Position numbers and translations under genes: made by a program
Part shown: piece after piece, positions 17,838-27,449 of the stretch
Layout of the letters: every line of letters begins with the position of its first letter
How positions within the stretch are numbered: position 1 is the first letter of the stretch
Notes under the pieces: model-generated
Database searches by the model: none
What the model saw: only the letters and a program-made list of their open reading frames with translations
What the model was told of the DNA's origin: nothing
Source: Alkaliphilus flagellatus
GTDB taxonomy: Bacteria > Bacillota > Clostridia > Peptostreptococcales > Natronincolaceae
Length of the DNA: 64,000 bases
Assembly: GCF_018919215.1 (NCBI RefSeq)
Contig: NZ_JAHLQK010000003.1
Location: 470,170-534,169, forward strand
Reading direction: 5' to 3'

Positions 17838-18560
17838 ATGCTAAAATTAGAAAATGTCAGTAAGTCTTATAGTAGTGGAAATGTAAAAGCGGTTGATAAT
17901 GTTAGTTTTGAAGTAAAGCCTGGTGAAATATTTGGTTTTCTAGGACCAAATGGAGCTGGTAAAACTACAACCTTAAAAATGATAGTAGGACTTTTGAAGC
18001 CTGATGCAGGAAATATTTTTATAAATGGGCTAGATTTTCAAGAACATTCTTTAGAAGTAAAAAAGATGATTAGCTATGTTCCAGATAATCATGAAGTATA
18101 TGAAAGGTTAACGGGAATAGAGTATTTAAACTTTATGGGAGACATGTACGGTATTTCAAAGGATATAAGAAGTAAGAAAATAAATGAGTACTTAGAGCTC
18201 TTTGAATTAAAAGATGCTGTAGGAGATTTAATTAAAAGTTATTCCCATGGAATGAAGCAAAAGATTGTTTTAATAGGAGCTTTACTAAATGACCCAGAGG
18301 TTTTCATATTAGATGAGCCTCTAGTTGGCCTGGATCCCAAGTCTGCTTTTAAGTTAAAGGAAATAATGAGGGATAGATGTAATGCAGGAAAGTCCGTGTT
18401 TTTCTCCACCCATGTACTGGAAGTGGCAGAAAAGCTTTGCGACAGAATAGCCATTATACGAAAAGGTCAAATTATCGCTTGTGGAACTATGGAGGAACTA
18501 AGACAGCAATCTGAAAGTAAACAGTCATTAGAAAATATCTTTTTGGAGTTGACAGAGTAA
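17838..18560 (+). CDS. ABC transporter ATP-binding protein
   Basis: The 240-residue protein has a complete ABC domain: Walker A GPNGAGKTTT (near 38), signature YSHGMKQK (the LSGGQ variant), Walker B VFILDEP, and the H-loop FFSTHVLEVAE. The N-terminal KSYSSGNVKAVDNVSF and the missing membrane part place it with ABC-2 exporters (CcmA/NatA type). Its stop overlaps the start of the permease gene by one base. Confidence 0.92.
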   Translation: MLKLENVSKSYSSGNVKAVDNVSFEVKPGEIFGFLGPNGAGKTTTLKMIVGLLKPDAGNIFINGLDFQEHSLEVKKMISYVPDNHEVYERLTGIEYLNFMGDMYGISKDIRSKKINEYLELFELKDAVGDLIKSYSHGMKQKIVLIGALLNDPEVFILDEPLVGLDPKSAFKLKEIMRDRCNAGKSVFFSTHVLEVAEKLCDRIAIIRKGQIIACGTMEELRQQSESKQSLENIFLELTE

Positions 18561-20245
18561 TGAAGGGGTTAGGTTCTTTATTAAAAACTCAATTGAATGT
18601 AAATTTTGGTATTTCTGCTATTAAGTACAAATATTTTAAACAGAAGAAGGAGTTATGGCAGCCAATTATATTTTTAATTGCAATGGCTTCTTTGTTGCCA
18701 TTATATATAGGCTATATTAAATTACTAGGCGGTGTATTTTCATCTTTGAAGTCCATCAATCAAGAAGGTACTATTTTATTGCTTGGAGTTTTAGGATCTC
18801 AGATTATTCTTTTTATATTTGGTATATCTCATATATTTGCAAAGTTTTATTATGCAGATGATTTACAAATTTTAGTACCATTACCTATTAAACCAAGTAC
18901 AATACTAACAGCTCGTTTTATTACTGTAATGATAAATGAATATTTAACAGTACTTCCGATTATATTACCTATTCTGTTAGTCTATGGAATACAAAGTGGC
19001 CTAGGGATATTATATTGGCTATATAGTATTTTAATTATTATTGCTGTTCCTGTTATACCTTTAGCTCTTTCATCTATAGTAGTAATGATTTTCATGCGGT
19101 ATACAAATATAAAGGGTAAAAGAGACTTAATAAGAGTAATTGGTGGAGTGCTAATGGTTCTAGTTATTTTATTAATACAAGTCATTACTCAAAAAACTGC
19201 TACAACTCTTCCTCAAGGGCAAGAAATGGAGTATATTGCTAGTTTACTTAGTGAAAAAAATAGTTTGATTAGACAGATGGGAGTATCATTTCCACCAAGT
19301 ATTTGGGCATCTACCGCATTGGTCGAGTTTAACAATATAAATGGCCTATTGTCTTTACTTACTTTTATGGGTATTTCTGGACTTATATTTTATGGAATGG
19401 TATATATAAGTGAGAAAGTATTTTACAAAGGGTTAATTGGTGGGCAAGAGGTATCGTCTAAAAAGAAAAAGCTGACGGATAAACAGTTTAGTAATCAAAT
19501 TGGCAAAGTACGACATCCTATTTTGGCCATACTAGAAAGAGATATGAAAATTTTAGTTAGGACACCTATTTTCTTAATGAACTCTATTGGGGCCGTAATA
19601 ATTATTCCATTTGCTTTAGCAATTCCACTTTTTACTACAGATCCACAGATGCTAAGCACAATTGCACAGTTTTATAAGGAAAGCAATACAATAATAATTA
19701 ATCTTATATTATCTGCTTTTATAATGTTTATTGCTGCAAATAATGGTATAGGAGCTACAACCTTTTCAAGAGAAGGCAGACAATTTTGGATTTCAAGAGT
19801 TGTTCCTATTAAAGTGGAAGATCAGCTTATTGGAAAAATACTAAGCTCTATATTGGTTCAAATATTAGCATTAGTTATAATTTTAGGTGTAGCCCTATTT
19901 GTTGTTCCGCTAAAATTATCAACTATATTAATAGTTACTATCTTAGGTCTTTTAGGAGGAATACCTATAACAGAGCTAGCTATACTTATTGATATTGCAA
20001 GGCCATTGTTAGATTGGGATAATCCTCAGAAAGCAATGAAACAAAATATGAATGTATTTTTTGCTTTATTGCTTGGAATTGCCTATTTAGTTATTAATGT
20101 TTTGCTAGTATTATTTATGTTTAAGATTAAAATAAATTCACTAATTATTTATTTATCTCTAGGGATAATATATATTGTTATATCCATAGTATTGTTTAAG
20201 TTTTTGAGTAGCTTTACCACTAAAAGATTTAGAGAAATTGAATAG
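18560..20245 (+). CDS. ABC-2-type exporter permease
   Basis: The 561-residue protein has about 12 membrane segments in two halves, with a central soluble part around residues 290-330 (SSKKKKLTDKQFSNQIGK). ATTFSREGRQFWISRVVP (near 400) is a block seen in putative ABC exporter permeases of Clostridia. It overlaps the ATP-binding gene (TAATG), so both form one exporter. The substrate is unknown, and no bacteriocin, lantibiotic or regulatory gene is adjacent to hint at one. Confidence 0.82.
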   Translation: MKGLGSLLKTQLNVNFGISAIKYKYFKQKKELWQPIIFLIAMASLLPLYIGYIKLLGGVFSSLKSINQEGTILLLGVLGSQIILFIFGISHIFAKFYYADDLQILVPLPIKPSTILTARFITVMINEYLTVLPIILPILLVYGIQSGLGILYWLYSILIIIAVPVIPLALSSIVVMIFMRYTNIKGKRDLIRVIGGVLMVLVILLIQVITQKTATTLPQGQEMEYIASLLSEKNSLIRQMGVSFPPSIWASTALVEFNNINGLLSLLTFMGISGLIFYGMVYISEKVFYKGLIGGQEVSSKKKKLTDKQFSNQIGKVRHPILAILERDMKILVRTPIFLMNSIGAVIIIPFALAIPLFTTDPQMLSTIAQFYKESNTIIINLILSAFIMFIAANNGIGATTFSREGRQFWISRVVPIKVEDQLIGKILSSILVQILALVIILGVALFVVPLKLSTILIVTILGLLGGIPITELAILIDIARPLLDWDNPQKAMKQNMNVFFALLLGIAYLVINVLLVLFMFKIKINSLIIYLSLGIIYIVISIVLFKFLSSFTTKRFREIE

Positions 20246-20256
20246 ATTTAAAATAG

Positions 20257-20292
20257 AAAATACAGCTCTATTGCATATGGAGCTGTATTTTT
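20257..20292. terminator. Terminator between the exporter operon and the CofE-like gene
   Basis: ATACAGCTC (20260-20268) pairs with GAGCTGTAT (20280-20288); A and T runs flank it, so it may act on both strands. Confidence 0.8.
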
Positions 20293-20308
20293 AATCTTGC
20301 ATAAACAA

Positions 20309-21019
20309 TTATATTTCCCTGATAATTCCCATAGGTGTCTGTTCTTTACCTTGTCCTAGAGGATTATCTTTAAGTATTTGAACTACTTCATTAAAGTTAA
20401 TATCCTTATGAGATCCACCTAATATATTGCCTCCTAGGTCATTAATATCTGAAATAACTACCCTAATACCTCCTAGAGCTCTACTAACTTCTTGAGCAAC
20501 TTCGTCAGGCTTAGCAGGACCTAATACTACATGTGTATTATATGGTGGGATTGTACCAGAGGTAGGCCCATCAATTGCCCTAGCTTTTGGTCCAGCAATT
20601 CTATAAAAATCCCCTCTTCTTCTAAAAAGTATTTTGCTTATAGCTCCAACTATAGCTGCAAATAGAATTCTAATAGTTCCACACTCCCTAAGAGCCATTT
20701 CCATAGTTTCAGGCATACCTAGTCCTATGCCTGCTGGAGTTTTAGTTACATATTTAGCAAGAAAAGTAGCTAAAGGTCTAGGCTTTATTTCCTTTAAAGG
20801 AATAGCTCGACCTTGGGTAATTCCTACTATTTTTTCAGTTATAAATACTATATCTCTCTCTCGTACCTTGTCCTTTAAATATTTACATGCTACATCCACA
20901 ATATTATCTTCTCGTTTAATTAAATGTGTTTTAACTGGTATTCTCGCAAATTGCTTATTACCAACATTAATACCGAGTTCTTTTCCTGCATTTGCCATCA
21001 TTTGTTGAGGTTGATCCAT
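20309..21019 (-). CDS. CofE-like protein (F420-0 gamma-glutamyl ligase family)
   Basis: The start is the ATG ending at 21019, six bases after AGGAGG (a longer TTG reading would contain that site). The 236-residue protein has the COG1478 hallmarks: RIPVKTHLIKREDNI, DIVFITEKIVGITQGRAI (near 57-74) and ISDINDLGGNILG (near 190). In methanogens and actinobacteria this family adds Glu to coenzyme F420. Clostridial copies occur without other F420 genes and probably ligate glutamate to something else. No partner genes are visible here, so the real reaction is unknown. Confidence 0.75.
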   Translation of the reverse strand: MDQPQQMMANAGKELGINVGNKQFARIPVKTHLIKREDNIVDVACKYLKDKVRERDIVFITEKIVGITQGRAIPLKEIKPRPLATFLAKYVTKTPAGIGLGMPETMEMALRECGTIRILFAAIVGAISKILFRRRGDFYRIAGPKARAIDGPTSGTIPPYNTHVVLGPAKPDEVAQEVSRALGGIRVVISDINDLGGNILGGSHKDINFNEVVQILKDNPLGQGKEQTPMGIIREI

Positions 21020-21422
21020 AAAAATCCTCCTATTCAAATATTAGTATATTCAACATTATAACCAGAAATTAATACTGCATTCAGAGGGTGTTGTTATCCT
21101 GCTGAGCCCGCAATTATGTAAGCTACGGAATAAATCTATGTACTATTAATTTATAATAACCTAATTTTATATATTTGTGAAGCATCAGACCACTTAAATA
21201 ATTAATATATAAAATATATTTTTATAGTAATAAAGGGTTTAAAAAGAAGGAAAAGGATAAAATTAAGCTAATAGTTGTTACTAATCAATTTGGTTTATGT
21301 TATTATATAAAAGGATACTTTATTTTTATCTATGAGCAATGAACCTATAATAGAATTTTAAAGATTTTATGCTATAGTTGTTATAAACAGGAAGTGCCCA
21401 TGTTTAGTGAGGAGGAGTTCCG
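21020..21422. other. Divergent intergenic region, about 400 bases
   Basis: AT-rich DNA between the leftward CofE-like gene and the rightward YpeB-like gene. Both start sites have good ribosome sites. I see no convincing promoter pair, hairpin with a T-run or small gene. Confidence 0.45.
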
Positions 21423-22751
21423 TTGTATAGTTATAGAAAATATGTTAGATATTTGATTATTTTAATTACAATTATTAGCTTAAGTGCTAACCTGTTTTTT
21501 GCTATTCAGTTAAGATTATTAGGGAAAAAGGTTAGTAATTCCAATATAGTTATATCCACAAGGGTGGAAAGTGCTATTAGGGATACGATGCATTCAATAA
21601 AAGGAATAAAAGAAACAGGTGCAAAGGAAGAAATGATCGATTTACAGCGTTCTATTCAACAGCTAGTTTTGATTTTTAATAGTTGGGTTGACTTAAATCA
21701 AACAGAAGAAAAACCTAATGAGGCATTAATGAGAGGATTACAAGGACTAGAAACTTTAAGAAGTGCAGTGGTTCATAATTTGAACAATCAGTTTAGTAGC
21801 CGTAATGAAAATTTAACAGATTATGATATAGTGTTTTTAGATAAAATTTATGAACAGTTAGATAGATTTTCAGCAGTATACAATAATATTCAAGGACGGG
21901 TACAGGAAATTAAAGATCCGGATAATGGTGACGGTGGATTAGGACAGTGGGCAAGTAATATAGAGGAAGTATCTAAACTTTATAGACATAGTCGTATTCC
22001 TAATGAGCATCCTGCATATATGCCAATAGACTCAATATTAACAAGGGTAGATAAAATACTTCCTGAGCTTGGTGATTTTTCAGGATCTAAAGAAGTAACA
22101 GAAAATGTTCAAATCCGAGATGGTGTTCATTATTATGAAATAAATTATTATACTGAAGATGATTTAGTATATTCAATATGGATAGATGCTGTTAACGGAT
22201 TCCTTAGACAATTTGAAGATTATACAACAGATGGTAAGGATACACTTGTTTCTGAAGATGAAGCTTCACATATCGCTAAAAAGTTTATGAATAGATTTGA
22301 ATCCTATGGACAGATGATAGATGGGGTATCGGCAATTACGGATGAAAACACAAAAAATACTATTTATGCATTTCAATTTATTCCTATCTTAGATAATATT
22401 ACTATGATTAGTGACATAGTTAAAGTAAATGTTTCTTCTCAGGGTGGGAAGGTTATTAAATACTCTAATAACTTTAACGGTACAATAGTACCTATGTCAG
22501 AAGTAGTAGTATCCCTAGAGGATGTGGAACAAAAACATAGTGAACAACTTTTAGATATGAAATATAATGGAATAGCAGTTGTTAGGTCATTTTATACCCA
22601 CTATAGACCAGTAGCTACTTATAGTTATCAATCAACTAAAAAAGAAGACATAAGAAAGCTATATTTTGATATAGTTACAGGAAATCAAGTTTATGAGGCA
22701 TATTCTATATATGAGCCCGTATCCTATATTTCCACGGAGGAAAATTATTAA
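21423..22751 (+). CDS. YpeB-like germination-type membrane protein
   Basis: The 442-residue protein begins at TTG after GAGGAGGAG. One membrane segment (about 9-28) anchors a large extracytoplasmic part. Residues 30-180 are helical. About 215-430 contain tandem PepSY-like repeats: VHYYEINYYTEDDLVYSIWI with DEASHIAKKFMNRF, and later KKEDIRKLYFDIVTGNQVY. This layout matches YpeB, which stabilises the spore cortex hydrolase SleB; no sleB is adjacent, so the germination role is inferred. A GNAT gene starts one base inside the stop codon. Confidence 0.6.
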   Translation: MYSYRKYVRYLIILITIISLSANLFFAIQLRLLGKKVSNSNIVISTRVESAIRDTMHSIKGIKETGAKEEMIDLQRSIQQLVLIFNSWVDLNQTEEKPNEALMRGLQGLETLRSAVVHNLNNQFSSRNENLTDYDIVFLDKIYEQLDRFSAVYNNIQGRVQEIKDPDNGDGGLGQWASNIEEVSKLYRHSRIPNEHPAYMPIDSILTRVDKILPELGDFSGSKEVTENVQIRDGVHYYEINYYTEDDLVYSIWIDAVNGFLRQFEDYTTDGKDTLVSEDEASHIAKKFMNRFESYGQMIDGVSAITDENTKNTIYAFQFIPILDNITMISDIVKVNVSSQGGKVIKYSNNFNGTIVPMSEVVVSLEDVEQKHSEQLLDMKYNGIAVVRSFYTHYRPVATYSYQSTKKEDIRKLYFDIVTGNQVYEAYSIYEPVSYISTEENY

Positions 22752-23275
22752 TGATTATACGTGAAATGGTAGCCGATGATATTGACAATATAAAAAGACT
22801 TGACTATAGCTTTAAATCTAATAAATATTATAAGGTTAGTAAGGAAGAGCTTAGTTATAAGTTAGAGATAAAAGAACTGGGAGAAAGTCATGAAGAGAAG
22901 TATAGTATTAAATTAATGGATGAGAAAGGTAAATATACGAAGACTTTTTTAATAGAGGAGAATGAAAGAATTTTTGGGTATATAGAGATGTTATATACTC
23001 AGCATAATAATCTTCTACAAATAATAAACCTTTGGGTAGAAGAGGATGTGCGCCAAAGAAATATTGGTAGAAAGCTTGTAAAGTCAGCGAAAGGATTTGC
23101 TAGATTTAACAAGGCTAGAGGCATTATTGTTCAAGTAGAAAATTATAATTACCCTGCTATTAAGTTTTTTATTAAAGAAGGATTCTATATTTGTGGACTT
23201 AATGAAGCTGCTTACGATAATAAAGGTTTATTAGAAGATAGAGTTGAAATACACCTTTTGTTTGATTTTAAATAA
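22751..23275 (+). CDS. GNAT-family N-acetyltransferase
   Basis: The 174-residue protein overlaps the upstream stop (TAATG). The acetyl-CoA-binding block is VEEDVRQRNIGRKLVKSA (near 96-113), and the C-terminal NYPAIKFFIKEGFYICG is the usual final GNAT strand. The substrate is unknown. The tight overlap with the YpeB-like gene suggests co-expression but says little about function. Confidence 0.82.
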   Translation: MIIREMVADDIDNIKRLDYSFKSNKYYKVSKEELSYKLEIKELGESHEEKYSIKLMDEKGKYTKTFLIEENERIFGYIEMLYTQHNNLLQIINLWVEEDVRQRNIGRKLVKSAKGFARFNKARGIIVQVENYNYPAIKFFIKEGFYICGLNEAAYDNKGLLEDRVEIHLLFDFK

Positions 23276-23281
23276 GATTAC

Positions 23282-23313
23282 AATCCCTAGAGACCAGAAG
23301 GTTTTTAGGGATT
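23282..23313 (+). terminator. Possible weak terminator
   Basis: AATCCCTA (23282-23289) pairs with TAGGGATT (23306-23313) around a 16-base loop. The T content after it is poor, so termination would be weak. Confidence 0.4.
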
Positions 23314-23400
23314 TAATATTGGGTATAATAAGCAAAGACATAAGTATATATTTAGTTTTAGAATTATTAGCTGTCAGATATATGGAGAGGAGAGGTTTAG

Positions 23401-24276
23401 TTGGAGATTATACATAAAGATAATAAAGTAATATTAAAAAACATAAGAGATTTTGAACCCAAGCATATTTTTGAATGTGGTCAATGTTTTAGATGGGACC
23501 TAGAGGATGATGGAAGCTATATTGGAGTCGCCTATGGTAAGATTTTAAATGTAAGAAAAGAGGAAGATACAATTGTTTTTAATAATACAAATATAGAAGA
23601 TTTTAATAACATATGGACTTCCTATTTTGATTTAAATAACAACTACGGAAAAATTAAAGAGGATTTAAGTAAAGATGATGAGGTTATGAAAGACGCTACT
23701 AATTTTGGCTATGGAATTAGAATACTTAAGCAGGAACCTTGGGAAACTTTAATCTCTTTCATTATTTCTGCTAACAATGCTATCCCTCGTATAAAAAAAT
23801 CTGTAAGATTGTTAAGCGAAAATTTCGGGGAATATTTAGGACAATACGATGGAAAGGACTATTATAGTTTTCCAACTCCAGAGGCTATTTATAATTTGTC
23901 GGAGGAACAATTAGCAGCCTGCGGAGTAGGATATAGATCTAAATATATTTTAAATACCGCTAGAGCAGTGATTGATGAAAATATTTCTTTGGAACAGCTA
24001 AAGGAATTAAATAGTGAAGATTGCTTTGAAGCTATGCGTAGGTTTAGTGGAGTAGGGCCTAAAGTAGCCAACTGCATTTTGGTATTTGCTATGGGAAAAG
24101 TAGAAGCAGTTCCTGTAGATGTGTGGGTTAAAAGAGTCATGGAATATTTTTATTTTCATAAAGACACACCTAATAAAAAAATTGAAGAGTTTGCTAGAGA
24201 TAAGTTTGGAAAATATGGTGGGTATGCACAACAGTATTTATTTTACTATGCTAGAGAACTTGGAATAGGGAAATAG
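23401..24276 (+). CDS. ogg: 8-oxoguanine DNA glycosylase / AP lyase
   Basis: The 291-residue protein starts at TTG after GGAGAGGAGAGG. The N-terminal OGG domain (FECGQCFRWD near 25) is followed by a helix-hairpin-helix-GPD domain with FSGVGPKVANCI. Lys221 is the expected Schiff-base residue and Asp240 in VPVDVWVKR the catalytic acid. This matches the bacterial Ogg found in Clostridia, which removes 8-oxoG and cuts the abasic site. No FeS cluster Cys set is present, which separates it from Nth/MutY. Confidence 0.9.
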   Translation: MEIIHKDNKVILKNIRDFEPKHIFECGQCFRWDLEDDGSYIGVAYGKILNVRKEEDTIVFNNTNIEDFNNIWTSYFDLNNNYGKIKEDLSKDDEVMKDATNFGYGIRILKQEPWETLISFIISANNAIPRIKKSVRLLSENFGEYLGQYDGKDYYSFPTPEAIYNLSEEQLAACGVGYRSKYILNTARAVIDENISLEQLKELNSEDCFEAMRRFSGVGPKVANCILVFAMGKVEAVPVDVWVKRVMEYFYFHKDTPNKKIEEFARDKFGKYGGYAQQYLFYYARELGIGK

Positions 24277-24378
24277 ATTATTGTATAGTTTATCACCATG
24301 AGAGTTTTAGCTTGAAAAGGATGTAAAATAGTGATAATATCAATACAGTGGAAGATTAGGAATATTAAATATTTAAGT

Positions 24379-24403
24379 CCCCACATCCATTACGGATGTG
24401 GGG
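24379..24403 (+). repeat. Perfect 10-base-pair hairpin before the DUF554 gene
   Basis: CCCCACATCC (24379-24388) and GGATGTGGGG (24394-24403) flank a five-base loop. The following DNA is AT-rich but has no long T-run, so it could be a terminator for ogg or a 5' stem of the next mRNA, about 40 bases before its start. Confidence 0.55.
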
Positions 24404-24442
24404 ATAAAATTTTCATATGTTAAACAACTGGGGGATGAATTG

Positions 24443-25153
24443 ATGTTAGGAACTATTGTAAATGCGATAGCAATTATAGCTGGAGGAATTTGCGGCGTTT
24501 TTTTAAGAAAAGGTATTCCAGAAGGGTATAAGGCAACTATAATGCAAGGACTAGGCTTAAGTGTTTTTGTTATAGGCTTATCGGGGGCTTTAGAAACTGG
24601 AGATATACTACTTATGATTTCAAGTGTTGTTATAGGCACTATAATAGGAGAAATGGCAAAAATAGAAGATAGGCTAGAAAATGTAGGGAAATGGCTAGAA
24701 ACTAAGGTTGGTAACAAGGAAGGTGGAATTGCTAAGGGTTTTGTTACGGCTAGTCTAATTTATTGTGTTGGAGCTATGGCGATTATGGGTGCTCTAGAAA
24801 GTGGACTAACTGGTAATCATGAAATTTTATTGGCTAAATCTCTGATTGATGGTATTTCTGCAATAATTTTTTCATCTACTTTAGGTATAGGAGTTGCATT
24901 TTCTGGTATAGCGGTTTTTATTTATCAAGGTTTAATTACTATTACAGCTACATTTATGAAACCATTCTTGGTAGAAACTGTAATAGCAGAAATGTCTGCT
25001 ATAGGTGGACTATTAATTATAGGTATTGCATCTAATATAATGGAGGTGAAAAGAATAAAGGTAGGTAATATGCTACCAGCTGTATTTATACCAATAATAT
25101 ATTACATAGTACAGCCTTATATATTAAAATTAGTAGGATTAATAGGCTTTTAA
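24443..25153 (+). CDS. DUF554 membrane protein (YqgA/YdfK family)
   Basis: I place the start at the ATG at 24443, eight bases after a GGGGG site. The 236-residue protein has six or seven membrane segments and the family pattern MLGTIVNAIAIIAGGICG at the start, SVVIGTIIGEMAKIEDRLE (near 70) and MAIMGALESGL in the middle. DUF554 is widespread and its function is not known; a transport role is often guessed. Confidence 0.82.
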   Translation: MLGTIVNAIAIIAGGICGVFLRKGIPEGYKATIMQGLGLSVFVIGLSGALETGDILLMISSVVIGTIIGEMAKIEDRLENVGKWLETKVGNKEGGIAKGFVTASLIYCVGAMAIMGALESGLTGNHEILLAKSLIDGISAIIFSSTLGIGVAFSGIAVFIYQGLITITATFMKPFLVETVIAEMSAIGGLLIIGIASNIMEVKRIKVGNMLPAVFIPIIYYIVQPYILKLVGLIGF

Positions 25154-25316
25154 CTAAAAATATTTAGAAGATACTAAAAAAATATTAAAAAATTAGTAAA
25201 ACAGTGAAATATGGAGATATAAAGAAAAAAACGAATATATCTTTCGATAATAGAATATAATAGCCAATATTGGCATTTGCTAGCAAAATCACTTTTAGAT
25301 AACATTATAAATGTAA

Positions 25317-25343
25317 TTAGCACTCACTTAGTACGAGTGCTAA
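25317..25343 (+). promoter_or_regulatory. CIRCE operator
   Basis: TTAGCACTC (25317-25325), nine bases, GAGTGCTAA (25335-25343): a perfect match to the HrcA-binding CIRCE element, located 57 bases before groES. It implies heat-shock control by HrcA, which is not in this window. Confidence 0.97.
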
Positions 25344-25396
25344 TAATAAGCAAAAAACAATGTGTTAAAAAATAAAAAATTTCCAAGGAGGTTTGA

Positions 25397-25684
<288 letters not shown>

Positions 25685-25731
25685 TAAAATATCATTACAT
25701 AATGGGTTTAATTAATATAAATAAGGACTAG

Positions 25732-27369
<1,638 letters not shown>

Positions 27370-27389
27370 TAAATAGGTTATAAATATAT

Positions 27390-27424
27390 AAAAACCAAGT
27401 AGCAATTTGCTACTTGGTTTTTTA
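27390..27424. terminator. Terminator of groESL
   Basis: AACCAAGTAGCA pairs with TGCTACTTGGTT, flanked by A and T runs; it may also serve the converging mgtA gene. Confidence 0.88.
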
Positions 27425-27449
27425 CTATTTAATAATTTATAAAATCAAA

